This document shows positions 1 through 8,942 of a stretch of DNA of 64,000 nucleotides, in pieces. Both the position numbers and the translations under genes were made by a program. Positions within the stretch are counted from its first letter, which is position 1. Every line of letters begins with the position of its first letter. Source of the stretch: Marinibacterium sp050389775 (lineage in GTDB: Bacteria; Pseudomonadota; Alphaproteobacteria; Rhodobacterales; Rhodobacteraceae). The stretch covers positions 1,240,001-1,304,000 of the forward strand of contig NZ_CP177144.1 of the NCBI RefSeq assembly GCF_050389775.1. The letters run 5' to 3'. The notes beneath the pieces are model-generated. The model saw only the letters and a program-made list of their open reading frames with translations, searched no databases and was not told the origin of the DNA.

Positions 1-747
1 GGGCGCCTGTCGGGCCTCGTGCGGGCCAAGCCCCACCTGCTGCTGCCCTTCCTGTGGGACGTGCTGCACGATCCGCGGATCGTCGACCGGGTGGAAAGCC
101 TGCTGGGCCCGGACATCCTGTGCATCGGCGCGTCGATGATCGACAAGCCGGCCGGGTCCGATGCCTATGTGGCCTGGCACCAGGACGCGACCTTCTGGGG
201 GCTCAGCTCGACCGAGGGCGCGACGGCCTGGCTGGCGCTGACCCCGGCGACGCCGGAATCGGGCTGCATGGACGTGGTGCCCGGCACCCAGGGCCAGCAG
301 CTGGAACATTTCGACACCCGTGATGAGCTGAACATGCTGGGCGCGCGGGAAAGCGTGCGGGCCGAGGTCGACCTTTCCCGGGCCCTGCCGCTGGCCTTGC
401 GGCCCGGGCAGATGTCGCTGCATCATCCGCTGGTGCTGCACGGGTCGGGCCCGAACCGGGCCGATCACCGCCGGCTGGGCTTTGTCATCCGCTATGTCGC
501 GGCCAGCGTCCGCCAGGACGGCGGATCGGCCACGCTGGTGCGCGGGCGCAACCTGTCGGGCATGGCGCTGGAACAGGCGCCGGAGGGCGAGATGCAGCCC
601 GACGCGCTGCGTCGCCACGGCGAGATCATCCGCCAGGGGGCGGGGGTGATCCGGCGGCAGAAGGCGGCCCACCTGGAGGCAACCGGGCAGGATACGGGTG
701 AACACGGTGCCCCCGACGGGGACCAGGACAAGGCGGAGGGGATGTGA
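1..747 (+). CDS. PhyH-family Fe(II)/2-oxoglutarate dioxygenase, 5' truncated
   Basis: The reading frame is open from the first base of the window, so the true start lies upstream and the N-terminus is missing. The product resembles phytanoyl-CoA dioxygenase (PhyH) family oxygenases, which hydroxylate small molecules using Fe(II), O2 and 2-oxoglutarate. The visible metal-binding facial triad is H-x-D in WHQDATFWG, with the distal His in the LHHPLVLHGSGPNR stretch followed by a conserved Arg-rich segment. It aligns along its length with the next gene (shared FLWD, DPRIVD, GPDIL blocks), so the two are tandem paralogues. The stop codon overlaps the next start by one base (TGATG), implying translational coupling. 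The C-terminus ends in a polar, Asp/Gly-rich tail. The substrate cannot be told from sequence. Confidence 0.85.
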   Translation, partial: GRLSGLVRAKPHLLLPFLWDVLHDPRIVDRVESLLGPDILCIGASMIDKPAGSDAYVAWHQDATFWGLSSTEGATAWLALTPATPESGCMDVVPGTQGQQLEHFDTRDELNMLGARESVRAEVDLSRALPLALRPGQMSLHHPLVLHGSGPNRADHRRLGFVIRYVAASVRQDGGSATLVRGRNLSGMALEQAPEGEMQPDALRRHGEIIRQGAGVIRRQKAAHLEATGQDTGEHGAPDGDQDKAEGM

Positions 748-1565
748 TGCCGGTGACCGACAGCTATGAAAATGACGGATACGTGTCGCCCATCGCGGTG
801 ATGACGCCCGACGAGGCCGCGGGCCATGTCGAGGCCCTGCGCGTGCAGGAAGCGAAGTTCGGCGGCCAGCTGTCGACGGCGACCAATGCCAAGGCGCATC
901 TGCTGTTCCCCTTTCTGTGGGACATCGTGCAGGACCCGCGCATCGTCGATCATGTCGAACGTATCCTCGGCCCCGACATCCTGTGCTGGGGCTCCAGCTT
1001 CTTTGCCAAGGAACCGGGGTCTGCTTCGGTCGTGCCCTGGCACCAGGATGGCACCTGCTGGGGCCTGGACGCGCCCCGGGCGCTGACGGCCTGGGTGGCG
1101 CTGACGCCCAGCACGCCGGAGAACGGCTGTTTGCGGGTGGTGCCGGGCAGCCACCGCGAATGGGTGCGCCACGCGGTGCGCAACGCGTCGTCGTCGATGC
1201 TGCCGCTGGGCGAGGAAGTGGCCGCCGAGGTCGACGAGGACGAGGCGCTGCTGTGCCCGTTGCAGGCCGGCGAGATGTCGATGCACCATGTCATGCTGGT
1301 GCATGGTTCGGCCCCGAATCGGGCGACCGAAGGCCGGCGGATCGGCTTTGCCATCCGCTACATCGCTGGCGACGTGGGCCAGCGCAACGGCCACCGGGGC
1401 TTTGCCACCATGGTGCGCGGGCGCGATCACGGGACCTACGAGCTGGAACAGAAGCCGGAAAAGGTGCTGGCCCCCGAGGCCCTGCGCCGCCATCGCGAGA
1501 TCCTGCGCCGGTCGGCCGAGATCGTGACCGAAGAGGCCGGCATCCTCAACCCCGCCGGGCGGTAG
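747..1565 (+). CDS. PhyH-family Fe(II)/2-oxoglutarate dioxygenase
   Basis: A 272-residue phytanoyl-CoA dioxygenase-like enzyme, about the usual size for the family. The H-x-D iron ligands are in PWHQDGTCWG and the distal His in MHHVMLVHGSAPNR, with the downstream Arg expected to hold 2-oxoglutarate. I chose the ATG at 747 because it overlaps the upstream stop as TGATG; a GTG one codon earlier at 744 is also in frame. It is a close paralogue of the truncated upstream gene, and the pair probably form the end of an operon that begins outside the window. A convergent glycosyltransferase gene ends 22 bases downstream. The function within the family (catabolic hydroxylation or secondary metabolism) is unresolved. 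Confidence 0.88.
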   Translation: MPVTDSYENDGYVSPIAVMTPDEAAGHVEALRVQEAKFGGQLSTATNAKAHLLFPFLWDIVQDPRIVDHVERILGPDILCWGSSFFAKEPGSASVVPWHQDGTCWGLDAPRALTAWVALTPSTPENGCLRVVPGSHREWVRHAVRNASSSMLPLGEEVAAEVDEDEALLCPLQAGEMSMHHVMLVHGSAPNRATEGRRIGFAIRYIAGDVGQRNGHRGFATMVRGRDHGTYELEQKPEKVLAPEALRRHREILRRSAEIVTEEAGILNPAGR

Positions 1566-1586
1566 GCCCCAAGCGGGGCCGGCCGG

Positions 1587-2498
1587 TCAGCCTGTCGTGG
1601 GGGCGTCCGGCGCCTCGCCGCGATCCATCCGGCCGGTCGCGGCGTCAAAGACCCATCCCCGCCGGCGCAGCTTGCGCGGGGGGTGGCCGCGCAGGGCCGT
1701 ATAGACCCGGGTCGCGGTCTTGACCGTGGCCACGCTGCGGGCGGTATTGGTCGTCGTGCTGCCGTCGTGGATCTGGTGAAAGGTGGCCACCCCGTCCATG
1801 CGGATCAGCTGGCCGTCGGGCCAGGCCGCGGCGCGGGCCAGCATGTCTGGATTGCACATGCCGCCGCCGGGCTCGTCAAAGGCCGGATCGAACCCGCCAA
1901 GCGCATCCCAGGCCGCCCGGGGCAGGAACAGCGCGTTGGATTCCAGCATCGGCCCGGTGACGGATTGTTCCTCGGGCCAGGACGCGGCCATCAGGTCGGC
2001 CGCCGGATCGGGCCAGCCGGCCCGGGCCAGCAGCCTGTCTTCGGTCGCGCGGTCATAGCCCTGTGCGGCCGTGACGCTCTGGCGGCCGGGGCCGAACTGG
2101 CGGTTGGGCACGGCGATGACCGGGGCGGGATGGTGGCGCGCGGCGGCATGGACGGCGGCCAGCAGGTTGGCCGAGGCCAGGCGCGCGCCGTCGATCCAGG
2201 CCCCGATCAGCCGGCCCCGCGCCAGCGACAGGGCTTCGTTCATGGCTCCGACCGGCGAGGGCGACGCCACGCTGGCCCGCTGAAAGCGCACGGCCGGGTC
2301 GATGGCGGGCAGGTCGGGCAGGGGCTGCGAGCCGTTGTCGACCAGGACGATCTCGTAATCCAGGTCTTCCACCCCGCGCTGAAAGGCCCGCGACAGCGAC
2401 AGCAGCGTGCGCGGCACCTCGCGCTGCATCTGCCAGCAGACCAGGGCAATCGAGATATCGGGCCGCCGGCTGGCGGCCGTTGTCGGGTGTCCGGGCAT
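1587..2498 (-). CDS. Family 2 (GT-A) glycosyltransferase
   Basis: A 303-residue protein with a GT-A fold N-terminus: the ISIALVCWQMQREVPRTL strand/helix start, then EIVLVDNGSQPLPD, the nucleotide-sugar-binding loop typical of family 2. GPMLESNALFLPRAAWDALGGFD matches the acceptor/metal-site region of family 2 enzymes. It has no transmembrane segment, so it should act in the cytoplasm on nucleotide-activated sugars. The gene starts 8 bases after the stop of the large TPR-glycosyltransferase upstream on the same strand, so the two are very likely cotranscribed. The C-terminus carries a short Arg-rich segment. The sugar donor and acceptor are unknown; a role in building a surface glycan or glycosylating a protein is inferred from the neighbours. 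Confidence 0.85.
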   Translation of the reverse strand: MPGHPTTAASRRPDISIALVCWQMQREVPRTLLSLSRAFQRGVEDLDYEIVLVDNGSQPLPDLPAIDPAVRFQRASVASPSPVGAMNEALSLARGRLIGAWIDGARLASANLLAAVHAAARHHPAPVIAVPNRQFGPGRQSVTAAQGYDRATEDRLLARAGWPDPAADLMAASWPEEQSVTGPMLESNALFLPRAAWDALGGFDPAFDEPGGGMCNPDMLARAAAWPDGQLIRMDGVATFHQIHDGSTTTNTARSVATVKTATRVYTALRGHPPRKLRRRGWVFDAATGRMDRGEAPDAPTTG

Positions 2499-2506
2499 GG
2501 GCGGGC

Positions 2507-5500
2507 CTATTCCTTGCCGAAATCCAGACCGAAGTCCGCGCCGATATCGCCGAGAGCCTTGTCGGACCCGGGGTGGGTATCCTTGCCGGTGAACCGATCG
2601 CGCAATCCCTGGTCGATGGCCGGCCAGATCCGGTCCATCCGCGCCGTCCAGGACAGCGAGCGGCTGAGCGCCTCGGGCAGGGGCCGGGGGCCCCGGGCCA
2701 TCCGATCCTGCATCGCCGCATCCACGGCCCAGATGAAATTGTCGGTCGTCGAGGCCACGGCCACCTCGTCGCGCAGATCGTCGAGATTGGCGATGTCGGT
2801 GGTCACGACGCGCACGCCGAGCGAGCGGAAGACATACATCTTGAGCGGGTTCATCCGGTCGGACAGGTCCGAGCGTTCATGGGGCACGATGGCCACGTCG
2901 AAGGCCGCGATGCAGGCCCGGGCCATTTCGTAGCGCCGCACGCCCAGCACGTGGACATTGGGCAGGGCCTGCATGCGGGCCAGCTGCTTGGTATGGGACA
3001 GCTTGCCGATCAGCACGATCTGGTAATCCGGCCGGGACCGCGACAGGGATTCGACCAGGTCGAAATCGAACCGGTCGTTCATGTTGCCGACATAGCCCAC
3101 GATCTTGTCGCCCAGCCGGGCGATCTCGGCCGCGGGGATCGGCGGGGTGTCGCGGATGTCGATGCCGTTGGGCACCAGCAGCGGGGTCTGGCCGCTCTCG
3201 GCCAGCCGGTCGGCGACGGGCTGGCAATTGGCGATGGACAGGTCGGTGCAGTCTTCCATGAACTTGTAGTTGCGGTCGAGCGCCCGCCGGCGCGCGGCAT
3301 CGTTGTCCCAGAACCGCTGGTCGTCGATGTAATCGCTGACCACGAAGGGGAAATTGATGCGCCGCTGGACATCGGGAAAGGCATCGACGACCGGGCAGAC
3401 CCAGGCCATGCAATTGTCGCGCATGTCCAGCTCGTCGAGCCAGGTGTCGACGGCATTGGGAAAGCTTTCCGGCCCCGGGACCTTGCGGCCGAGCAGGGTG
3501 TGGTGTTCCTGGCCCATGACAAAGCTGCGCCGGTAGACGTTGGGCTCGTCGGCAAAGCCGGTCAGGCGCATCAGCGTGTTCGACGAGATCAGCTTGCGCT
3601 CGGCCTCGGCGATCTCGCGCATCGGGTTGGGCTGGAACCGCAGCTGGGTGACTTCGATCGGCGCATCGACATGCAGCACGCGTCCGACCTCGGGGCGCAG
3701 GAGCAGCTGGTTCAGCAGCATGTCCTGGCGCCGGCCGTAGATCCCGGAGTCGTTCTGTTTCCAGAAGAACACGATGTTGACCGGCCGGTCCGGGTCGATG
3801 GCCCGGGCCACGCGGGGGCCGGTGGTGAGGTAGGGCGCACAGAGCCCTGCCAGGTCGTCGGGCAGGGTGCCGGGCATCTCGCGGTCGATGAAGCGCAGCA
3901 GGCGCGGGGTGTCGAAGGTGGCCGGAGCCGCCTGCGGGTGGTGGTTGCGGGCGTCGCGGTTCGCGCGGGCGGCATCGATGGCCTGCAACGCCCGGCGGCA
4001 ATTGGGCGCATAGGCCATTTCCGCCTCGAAGAAGGGATGGGCGGCGGGGGTCTCACCCTCGGCCCGCCCGTCCAGCGCCTCGGCCAGGCGGTCGGCCAGG
4101 GTGTCGTCCCGGCGGATGGGCAGGGCGGCGCCGGCGGTGATGACATCGGCCACGGGCGGCACGTCGGTGATCAGCACCGTCGATCCCACGGCCACGGCAT
4201 CGGTCAGCTTGGCCGGGGTCTGGCTTTGGGAAATCGCGCTGTCGGGGTCCTGCAACAGCACGACGACATCGGCCATGGCATTCAGGTCGAGCACCCGGGC
4301 GAAGGGCTGGGCCGGCAGTCGTTTCAGGCGCAGGCCGGGCATCTCGGCCAGTTCCTTTTCCATCGCCGGATCGACGACCGAGCCGGCGATGCAGAGGACA
4401 ACCTCGGGCCGGTCCAGGGCAATGACCGCCCGGGCCAGGTCCAGAAGGCCCTTGTGCCGCCGGGGCGTGCCCAGAAACAGCACCACGCGGTCATCGTCGG
4501 CAAAGCCGAATTCGGCCCGCGTGTCGGGCCGGGCGGCGATGGCCGTCCGGGCGTCGGTGCCATTGCGCCCGTGGCGCACCAGGGTGGCATCGAACGTCTC
4601 GCACAGCGCCGGGTTGCAGGCCGTCAGACCGTCGACCGACGACAGGATGTCCATGCCCAGTTCGGTCCAGTCATGGCCCTGCGAGCGGGTCCATTCCTGC
4701 GGGGCCAGCGCCTTGACGAAGGCTTCGAGCGAGCGCGGGGCCTTGCCCTTGACGAAGGCCAGCTCGTCGTCGTCGATGTCGCACAGCAGGGTCGCGCCGT
4801 GGATCTCGCGGTAGAGCAGGCCGATCAGCAGGCCGGGGAAACGGGGCTTGGACACCCAGACCGTGCCCACCGGCCAGTCCCGCACCATGCGCAGGGCGCC
4901 TTCGAGCAGCTGGCGGAAATAGGGCGCATGCCAGCCGAAGATCGGCACCTGGCGCAGGGAGTCGGCCAGCGGCGGCCATAGCCCGTCGCCGTACATCGGG
5001 AAATAGGGCCCGGCCAGGGCGGTGGGCCGGGCGTCGCAGATCGTCTCGGCCATGGTGATGCCCCGCCCGACCACGTTGTGGCCGATGTCCCAGGACACCA
5101 CCAGAACGCGATCCTCGGGCGCGGCGCTGCGGAAATCAGGCCGCCCGTCGCGCGGCTGGGCCTGCCATTCCTGCATGTCGACCGGAGCGTGCCATTCCCG
5201 TTCCATCGCCAGCTGGCTGACCAGCCGTTCCAGCCGGTTCTTGACCGGGCCGAAATTGGGCATCCGTTCGAGCGCCTCGCGGTAGAGTTCGACCGCGCGG
5301 TCGAAATCCAGCTGGGCCGTGGCCAGTTCGGCCTCGACCATCGGGGTCCATTCGAAATCGGGGAAATGTGTCCGCAGCCCCCGGACATGGGTTTGGGCCT
5401 GGTCGAGGCGGCCAGCCTGGACGGCAATGTCGGCCAGCCGGATCAGCGTGGTCGGGTTCGGCCCGAAGGCCTCAAGGGCGTTCTGGTAGGTCCGCTCGGC

Positions 5501-5587
5501 GCTGGCCTTGTCGCCGGCAAGGAACTGGTCGTCGGCTTGGCGCAGGATGCTATCCAGGGCATCTGCACTGTTGTTGCTTGCATTCAC
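2507..5587 (-). CDS. TPR protein with two GT-B glycosyltransferase modules
   Basis: A multidomain protein of 1026 residues. Residues about 1-130 are TPR-like helices (LDSILRQADDQFLAGDKASA, then LIRLADIAVQAGRLDQAQTH). A first GT-B-like module follows, with the glycine-loop segment VVLFLGTPRRHKG near residue 372 and a PDSAISQSQTPAKL acceptor-end region. A second starts near residue 602 (VNIVFFWKQNDSGIYGRR) with IVGYVGNMNDRFDF near 829 and a MNPLKMYVFRSLG donor-site motif. I chose GTG at 5587 because AAAAGG lies upstream and the open frame beyond it runs into the divergent promoter region. A TPR fused to two glycosyltransferases suggests a processive or two-step enzyme held on a protein scaffold or acceptor, as in O-GlcNAc-type or flagellin/adhesin glycosylation; that is inference. 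Confidence 0.8.
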   Translation of the reverse strand: MNASNNSADALDSILRQADDQFLAGDKASAERTYQNALEAFGPNPTTLIRLADIAVQAGRLDQAQTHVRGLRTHFPDFEWTPMVEAELATAQLDFDRAVELYREALERMPNFGPVKNRLERLVSQLAMEREWHAPVDMQEWQAQPRDGRPDFRSAAPEDRVLVVSWDIGHNVVGRGITMAETICDARPTALAGPYFPMYGDGLWPPLADSLRQVPIFGWHAPYFRQLLEGALRMVRDWPVGTVWVSKPRFPGLLIGLLYREIHGATLLCDIDDDELAFVKGKAPRSLEAFVKALAPQEWTRSQGHDWTELGMDILSSVDGLTACNPALCETFDATLVRHGRNGTDARTAIAARPDTRAEFGFADDDRVVLFLGTPRRHKGLLDLARAVIALDRPEVVLCIAGSVVDPAMEKELAEMPGLRLKRLPAQPFARVLDLNAMADVVVLLQDPDSAISQSQTPAKLTDAVAVGSTVLITDVPPVADVITAGAALPIRRDDTLADRLAEALDGRAEGETPAAHPFFEAEMAYAPNCRRALQAIDAARANRDARNHHPQAAPATFDTPRLLRFIDREMPGTLPDDLAGLCAPYLTTGPRVARAIDPDRPVNIVFFWKQNDSGIYGRRQDMLLNQLLLRPEVGRVLHVDAPIEVTQLRFQPNPMREIAEAERKLISSNTLMRLTGFADEPNVYRRSFVMGQEHHTLLGRKVPGPESFPNAVDTWLDELDMRDNCMAWVCPVVDAFPDVQRRINFPFVVSDYIDDQRFWDNDAARRRALDRNYKFMEDCTDLSIANCQPVADRLAESGQTPLLVPNGIDIRDTPPIPAAEIARLGDKIVGYVGNMNDRFDFDLVESLSRSRPDYQIVLIGKLSHTKQLARMQALPNVHVLGVRRYEMARACIAAFDVAIVPHERSDLSDRMNPLKMYVFRSLGVRVVTTDIANLDDLRDEVAVASTTDNFIWAVDAAMQDRMARGPRPLPEALSRSLSWTARMDRIWPAIDQGLRDRFTGKDTHPGSDKALGDIGADFGLDFGKE

Positions 5588-5902
5588 TACTATAGTACCT
5601 TTTCCCTTCCGAGACCTGACGCCCGGATGCCCGATCCCTTCGCCCGAAGGCGAAGATCGCGGGGTCCGTTCGCTCCGCTGCAGCCCAGCCGGTTTCCCGG
5701 TTCCCTGCCTGAACAACTGGAAGTTGACTTTCGCAAAGCGGAATAAAATTCCGTGGATGGAAAGCCATCAAGCCTCAGGAACACGTTGTACAAACTCGTA
5801 ACTCGATGGCAAGATACATGAATCTTGAAATTGTCGCGAGCCGTGGCGCGGGACGCCGAGAAGTGAAAAAATGATCCCTACTATTTCAGTAATTTCCGAA
5901 GC
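5588..5902. promoter_or_regulatory. Divergent intergenic region between the glycosyltransferase and pyruvyl transferase arms
   Basis: About 315 bases separate the two divergent arms of the glycan locus. The region is clearly less GC-rich than the flanking genes (stretches such as AATAAAATTCC and GTACAAACTCG), as expected for back-to-back promoters. No gene-like reading frame is convincing here. I could not pick a reliable -35/-10 pair for either direction. Confidence 0.45.
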
Positions 5903-5923
5903 ATGACGCAGGTTAGCGTCATG
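5902..5923. promoter_or_regulatory. 8-bp inverted repeat covering both candidate starts of the pyruvyl transferase gene
   Basis: CATGACGC and GCGTCATG are perfect inverted arms separated by AGGTTA. Each arm contains an in-frame ATG (5903 and 5921) of the downstream gene. As RNA it would form a hairpin that hides both start codons; as DNA it could be an operator. Which, if either, is functional is not shown by sequence. Confidence 0.45.
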
Positions 5924-7123
5924 TCCCGCCGCCTTGCCGTCTTTGGCACCTTTGATGTCGAGAATTACGGCGACCTGCTGTTCCCTCTGGTTGCCCAGGC
6001 CTGCCTCGCGGATGCGGGGGTCGAGGTCGTGCCCGTTTCGCCGACCGATTCGGCGGTCGGATATGCCGACAGCCACCGTCCGCTGTCCTTCGCTGAATTT
6101 GCCCGCGATCCCATGCGCTTCGACGGGGTGCTGATCGGCGGTGGCAATATCGTGCACCTGCGCGATTTCGGCCTGCCGGCCTATCCGTCCACGGCCTATG
6201 CCGCGCTCTGGCTCGGGGCGACGGCCCATGCCGTGGCCCATGGCCTGCCGGTCTGCTGGAACGCGCCGGGTGTGCTGGCGCCGCGCGACCCGGGGCCGCC
6301 GCCACCCTGGCTGGCCCGGGCGACGGCGGCGGCCGATCACTTTGCCGTGCGCGACGTGCCGAGCGCGGATGCCATGGGGCGCTGGAGCGGCCGGCGGCCG
6401 GAGGTCCTGCCCGATCCGGCGCTCGACCTGGCCCGGCTGTGGCCGCGCGATACGCTGATGGCCCGGGCAGGGGTGCTGTGGGGCGAGCTGGGGCTGGACG
6501 ATGGCGGGCCGGTCATCGCGCTGCATGTCAAGCGGCGCAGCCTGCGTGACCAGCCGCTGGCCGAATTTGCCGCGGCTCTCGACGGGGCGCTGGCCGCAAC
6601 GGGCGCGCGGGCTGTTCTGCTGGCGCTGGGGCGCTGTCACGACGATCATACGCTGGTGCAGGAGCTGCACGCGCTTGCCCCGGCGCGCACGGTGGCCTTT
6701 GCCCAGACCGACCGGCTGCGCGACATCGCGGCGGTCATTGCCGGGGCCACGGCCTATGTCGGGGCCTCGCTGCACGGCCATATCACCGCGGCGGCCTATG
6801 GCACCCCGGCGCGGGTGGTGGCGGTGCCGGCGCTGCACAAGTTCGCCGGCCAGGCCCGGACGATGGGCCGCAGCGACGACCTGGCCGCCGACTGGGCCGC
6901 GGCGCTGGAGGCCCTGCCCACAGTGCTGGCCGAGAACCGCCGGCCGCTGCCGGCAGAGGTCGGCACGCAGCTGTCGGGCCATTGGGCGCGGATCGCGGGC
7001 CTGGTCCGCGACGGGCGCACGGGGCCGGACCGCCCGGCGGTCTTCCGGCGGCCCAATATCGCACGGGCCCTGCAACGGGTGGTGGACGAGGCCAACGCGG
7101 CGCTGGCGCCGGCGGGCCGATAA
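5903..7123 (+). CDS. Polysaccharide pyruvyl transferase family protein
   Basis: About 400 residues with the family's landmarks: an N-terminal LAVFGTFDVENYGDLLFPLV segment, the LIGGGNIVHL glycine-rich loop, and a late GASLHGHITAAAYG motif in which the Ser-x-His-Gly is typical of the domain. Members add pyruvate ketals to sugars of exopolysaccharide or cell-wall glycans using phosphoenolpyruvate, or carry out related glycan modification. Two in-frame ATGs exist, at 5903 and 5921. The second begins nearer the conserved core and has a weak CAGG upstream, so it may be the true start. It is the first gene of the plus-strand arm opposite the glycosyltransferases. The next gene starts 13 bases after its stop, preceded by AAGGAG. 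Confidence 0.85.
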   Translation: MTQVSVMSRRLAVFGTFDVENYGDLLFPLVAQACLADAGVEVVPVSPTDSAVGYADSHRPLSFAEFARDPMRFDGVLIGGGNIVHLRDFGLPAYPSTAYAALWLGATAHAVAHGLPVCWNAPGVLAPRDPGPPPPWLARATAAADHFAVRDVPSADAMGRWSGRRPEVLPDPALDLARLWPRDTLMARAGVLWGELGLDDGGPVIALHVKRRSLRDQPLAEFAAALDGALAATGARAVLLALGRCHDDHTLVQELHALAPARTVAFAQTDRLRDIAAVIAGATAYVGASLHGHITAAAYGTPARVVAVPALHKFAGQARTMGRSDDLAADWAAALEALPTVLAENRRPLPAEVGTQLSGHWARIAGLVRDGRTGPDRPAVFRRPNIARALQRVVDEANAALAPAGR

Positions 7124-7136
7124 GGAGACGACGGAC

Positions 7137-8819
7137 ATGGCAGAGACAACCGCGGCCGCAACCGATTGGGACAACGCAAAGATCAACCGGCAGATCGCGG
7201 CCGGCGAGTTCGAGGCCGCCGGCCCGGTGATCGAGGCCCGGCTGGAGGCCACGCCGGGCTTTCTGCCGGCGCGGATGGCGCGCATCCGCCTGCTGTTGGC
7301 CCGGGACGAGGTGGCCGAAGCCGCCCGGCTGGCCGCCGCGCTCTATGACGATGTGCAGGGCAATGCCTGGGTCTGGGTGCTGGCCGTGCAGGCGCTGGCC
7401 CGGGCGGGGCAGGCCGAGGCGCTCTGCGAGACCTTCATCGAAGGCGCGACCTGGCTCACGCTGGATGAAACGACCCTGTTGTCGGCCCTGAATGCCGCGA
7501 TGCCGGCCGCCGGGGGCACTGCCGCCCAGCTGTCCCTGCTGCGCGAGGCCGTCCAGGTGCTGCCCGAGAACCGCGATATCCAGCTGCGCCTGGCCACCCG
7601 GGCCTATGCCCTGGGCCAGGTCGAGATGGCCATCGACATGCTGACCCGGGCCGAGGCCTCCGGCCCGCTGCCGGCCTATGCCCGGCGGGTCCAGAGCCAG
7701 CTTTATCCCCGGATGGGCAGCTGGGCCCAGGCGGCCGACCGGCTGGCCGCCGACATTGCCGCCCGGGACGAACCCGACGGCGATGTCGAACTGCTCTGCC
7801 GGCTCTGCCGCTACCAGGCCGCCGCCGGCCGGTTCGACGAGGCCGCCGTCACGCTGGATCGCGCGCTGCTGGCCCATCCCGAGGCCTGGCGGCCGATCTA
7901 CCGGCTGACCCGGGTGTTCCTGCCCGCTGCGCAGGATGCCGCCCTGTTCGACCGGCTTGAGGCCTATCGCAAAGCCAATCCGACGGATCGCAACTGGCAG
8001 CTGCAATTTGCATTCTTTGCCCTGCGCGCGGGCCGGGATGCCACGGCCGTCGCGCTGCTGACCGACCTGGCCGGCGACGAGGTTGTCGGCCCGACGGCCC
8101 GCGACCTGCTGGCCGCGCTAGAGGCCCTGCCCGTGGCCGAACCGCGGCCCGGCGTGCTGGACCACGCGGATGTCCGGGTGATCCGCAAGGAGGGGGCCCG
8201 GGGCACGCTGGTATGTTTCGGCAATTTCCTTGGTGGCCTCAGCTATATCCCCGACCGCCGGCTCGATGCCGCGCTGGCCGATCTGCCGCTCAATGTCGTC
8301 TATCTGCGCGACCCTCATGGCCGGGCCTACCTGAACGGCATTCCCGGTCTTGGTCCCGACGCGCCGGCCAGTTTCGAGGCCCTGGGCCGGCTGGTCGCCG
8401 GGCTGGACGGCGAGCGCATCATTACCCTGGGCAGTTCGGCCGCCGGGCATGCGGCGCTGCGCGCGGGGCTGGCCATCGGTGCCGACCGGGTGATCTCGCT
8501 CGCGGGGCTGGTGACACCCGACCAGGCCGGCCAGGGCGAGGCCCAGCACAACCGCAATGCGCTCGATGAACTCTTTGGCCCCGACCTGGGCGCGCTGGAT
8601 CTGCGCCCGGGGCTTGAGGCGCGGCCCGACACCCGGCTGTCGCTGGTCTTTGGCGATGCCTACGGGCCCGATGTCGCGCGCAGCGCGGCGGTGGCCGGGC
8701 TGGGGAACGTCGATCTGCACCCGATGGCCGGGGTGTCGACCCACCATTGCGCGATCGCGGCGATCAGCGACGGCACGCTGATCGGCCTTCTGCGACAGGG
8801 GCTTGGCCTGGACGGCTGA
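7137..8819 (+). CDS. TPR-repeat protein with C-terminal alpha/beta-hydrolase-like domain
   Basis: A protein of 560 residues starting at ATG 7137, chosen for the AAGGAG at 7122-7127. Residues about 10-335 are Ala/Leu-rich helical hairpins of TPR type (for example AALYDDVQGNAWVWVLAVQA). The last 190 residues look like an alpha/beta hydrolase: a nucleophile elbow LGSSAAGHAAL near residue 431, with a candidate catalytic His in STHHCAIAAI near residue 535 and an acidic residue between. Similar TPR plus hydrolase proteins occur beside glycosyltransferases that modify surface proteins, where a role in sugar acetylation or deacetylation is plausible. It has no signal peptide. It is probably cotranscribed with the pyruvyl transferase, and its TPR half mirrors the TPR N-terminus of the divergent glycosyltransferase. 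The hydrolase assignment is moderate. Confidence 0.75.
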   Translation: MAETTAAATDWDNAKINRQIAAGEFEAAGPVIEARLEATPGFLPARMARIRLLLARDEVAEAARLAAALYDDVQGNAWVWVLAVQALARAGQAEALCETFIEGATWLTLDETTLLSALNAAMPAAGGTAAQLSLLREAVQVLPENRDIQLRLATRAYALGQVEMAIDMLTRAEASGPLPAYARRVQSQLYPRMGSWAQAADRLAADIAARDEPDGDVELLCRLCRYQAAAGRFDEAAVTLDRALLAHPEAWRPIYRLTRVFLPAAQDAALFDRLEAYRKANPTDRNWQLQFAFFALRAGRDATAVALLTDLAGDEVVGPTARDLLAALEALPVAEPRPGVLDHADVRVIRKEGARGTLVCFGNFLGGLSYIPDRRLDAALADLPLNVVYLRDPHGRAYLNGIPGLGPDAPASFEALGRLVAGLDGERIITLGSSAAGHAALRAGLAIGADRVISLAGLVTPDQAGQGEAQHNRNALDELFGPDLGALDLRPGLEARPDTRLSLVFGDAYGPDVARSAAVAGLGNVDLHPMAGVSTHHCAIAAISDGTLIGLLRQGLGLDG

Positions 8820-8942
8820 GCCTATTCCGCGCGACTGCCGGGTTTTTCGGGGATCGCGCGGATTGTAGGGATGAAATTAGGCAAGCCTTAAACCGGAGGG
8901 GGTAGACGAAAGGTCATTCCCGTTCCGGAGAGGAGGCTCCGC

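Noticed and set aside
2480..4981. Plus-strand open frame opposite the double glycosyltransferase
   Set aside because: Composition is an antisense shadow with no motifs; the minus-strand frame has clear TPR and GT-B features.
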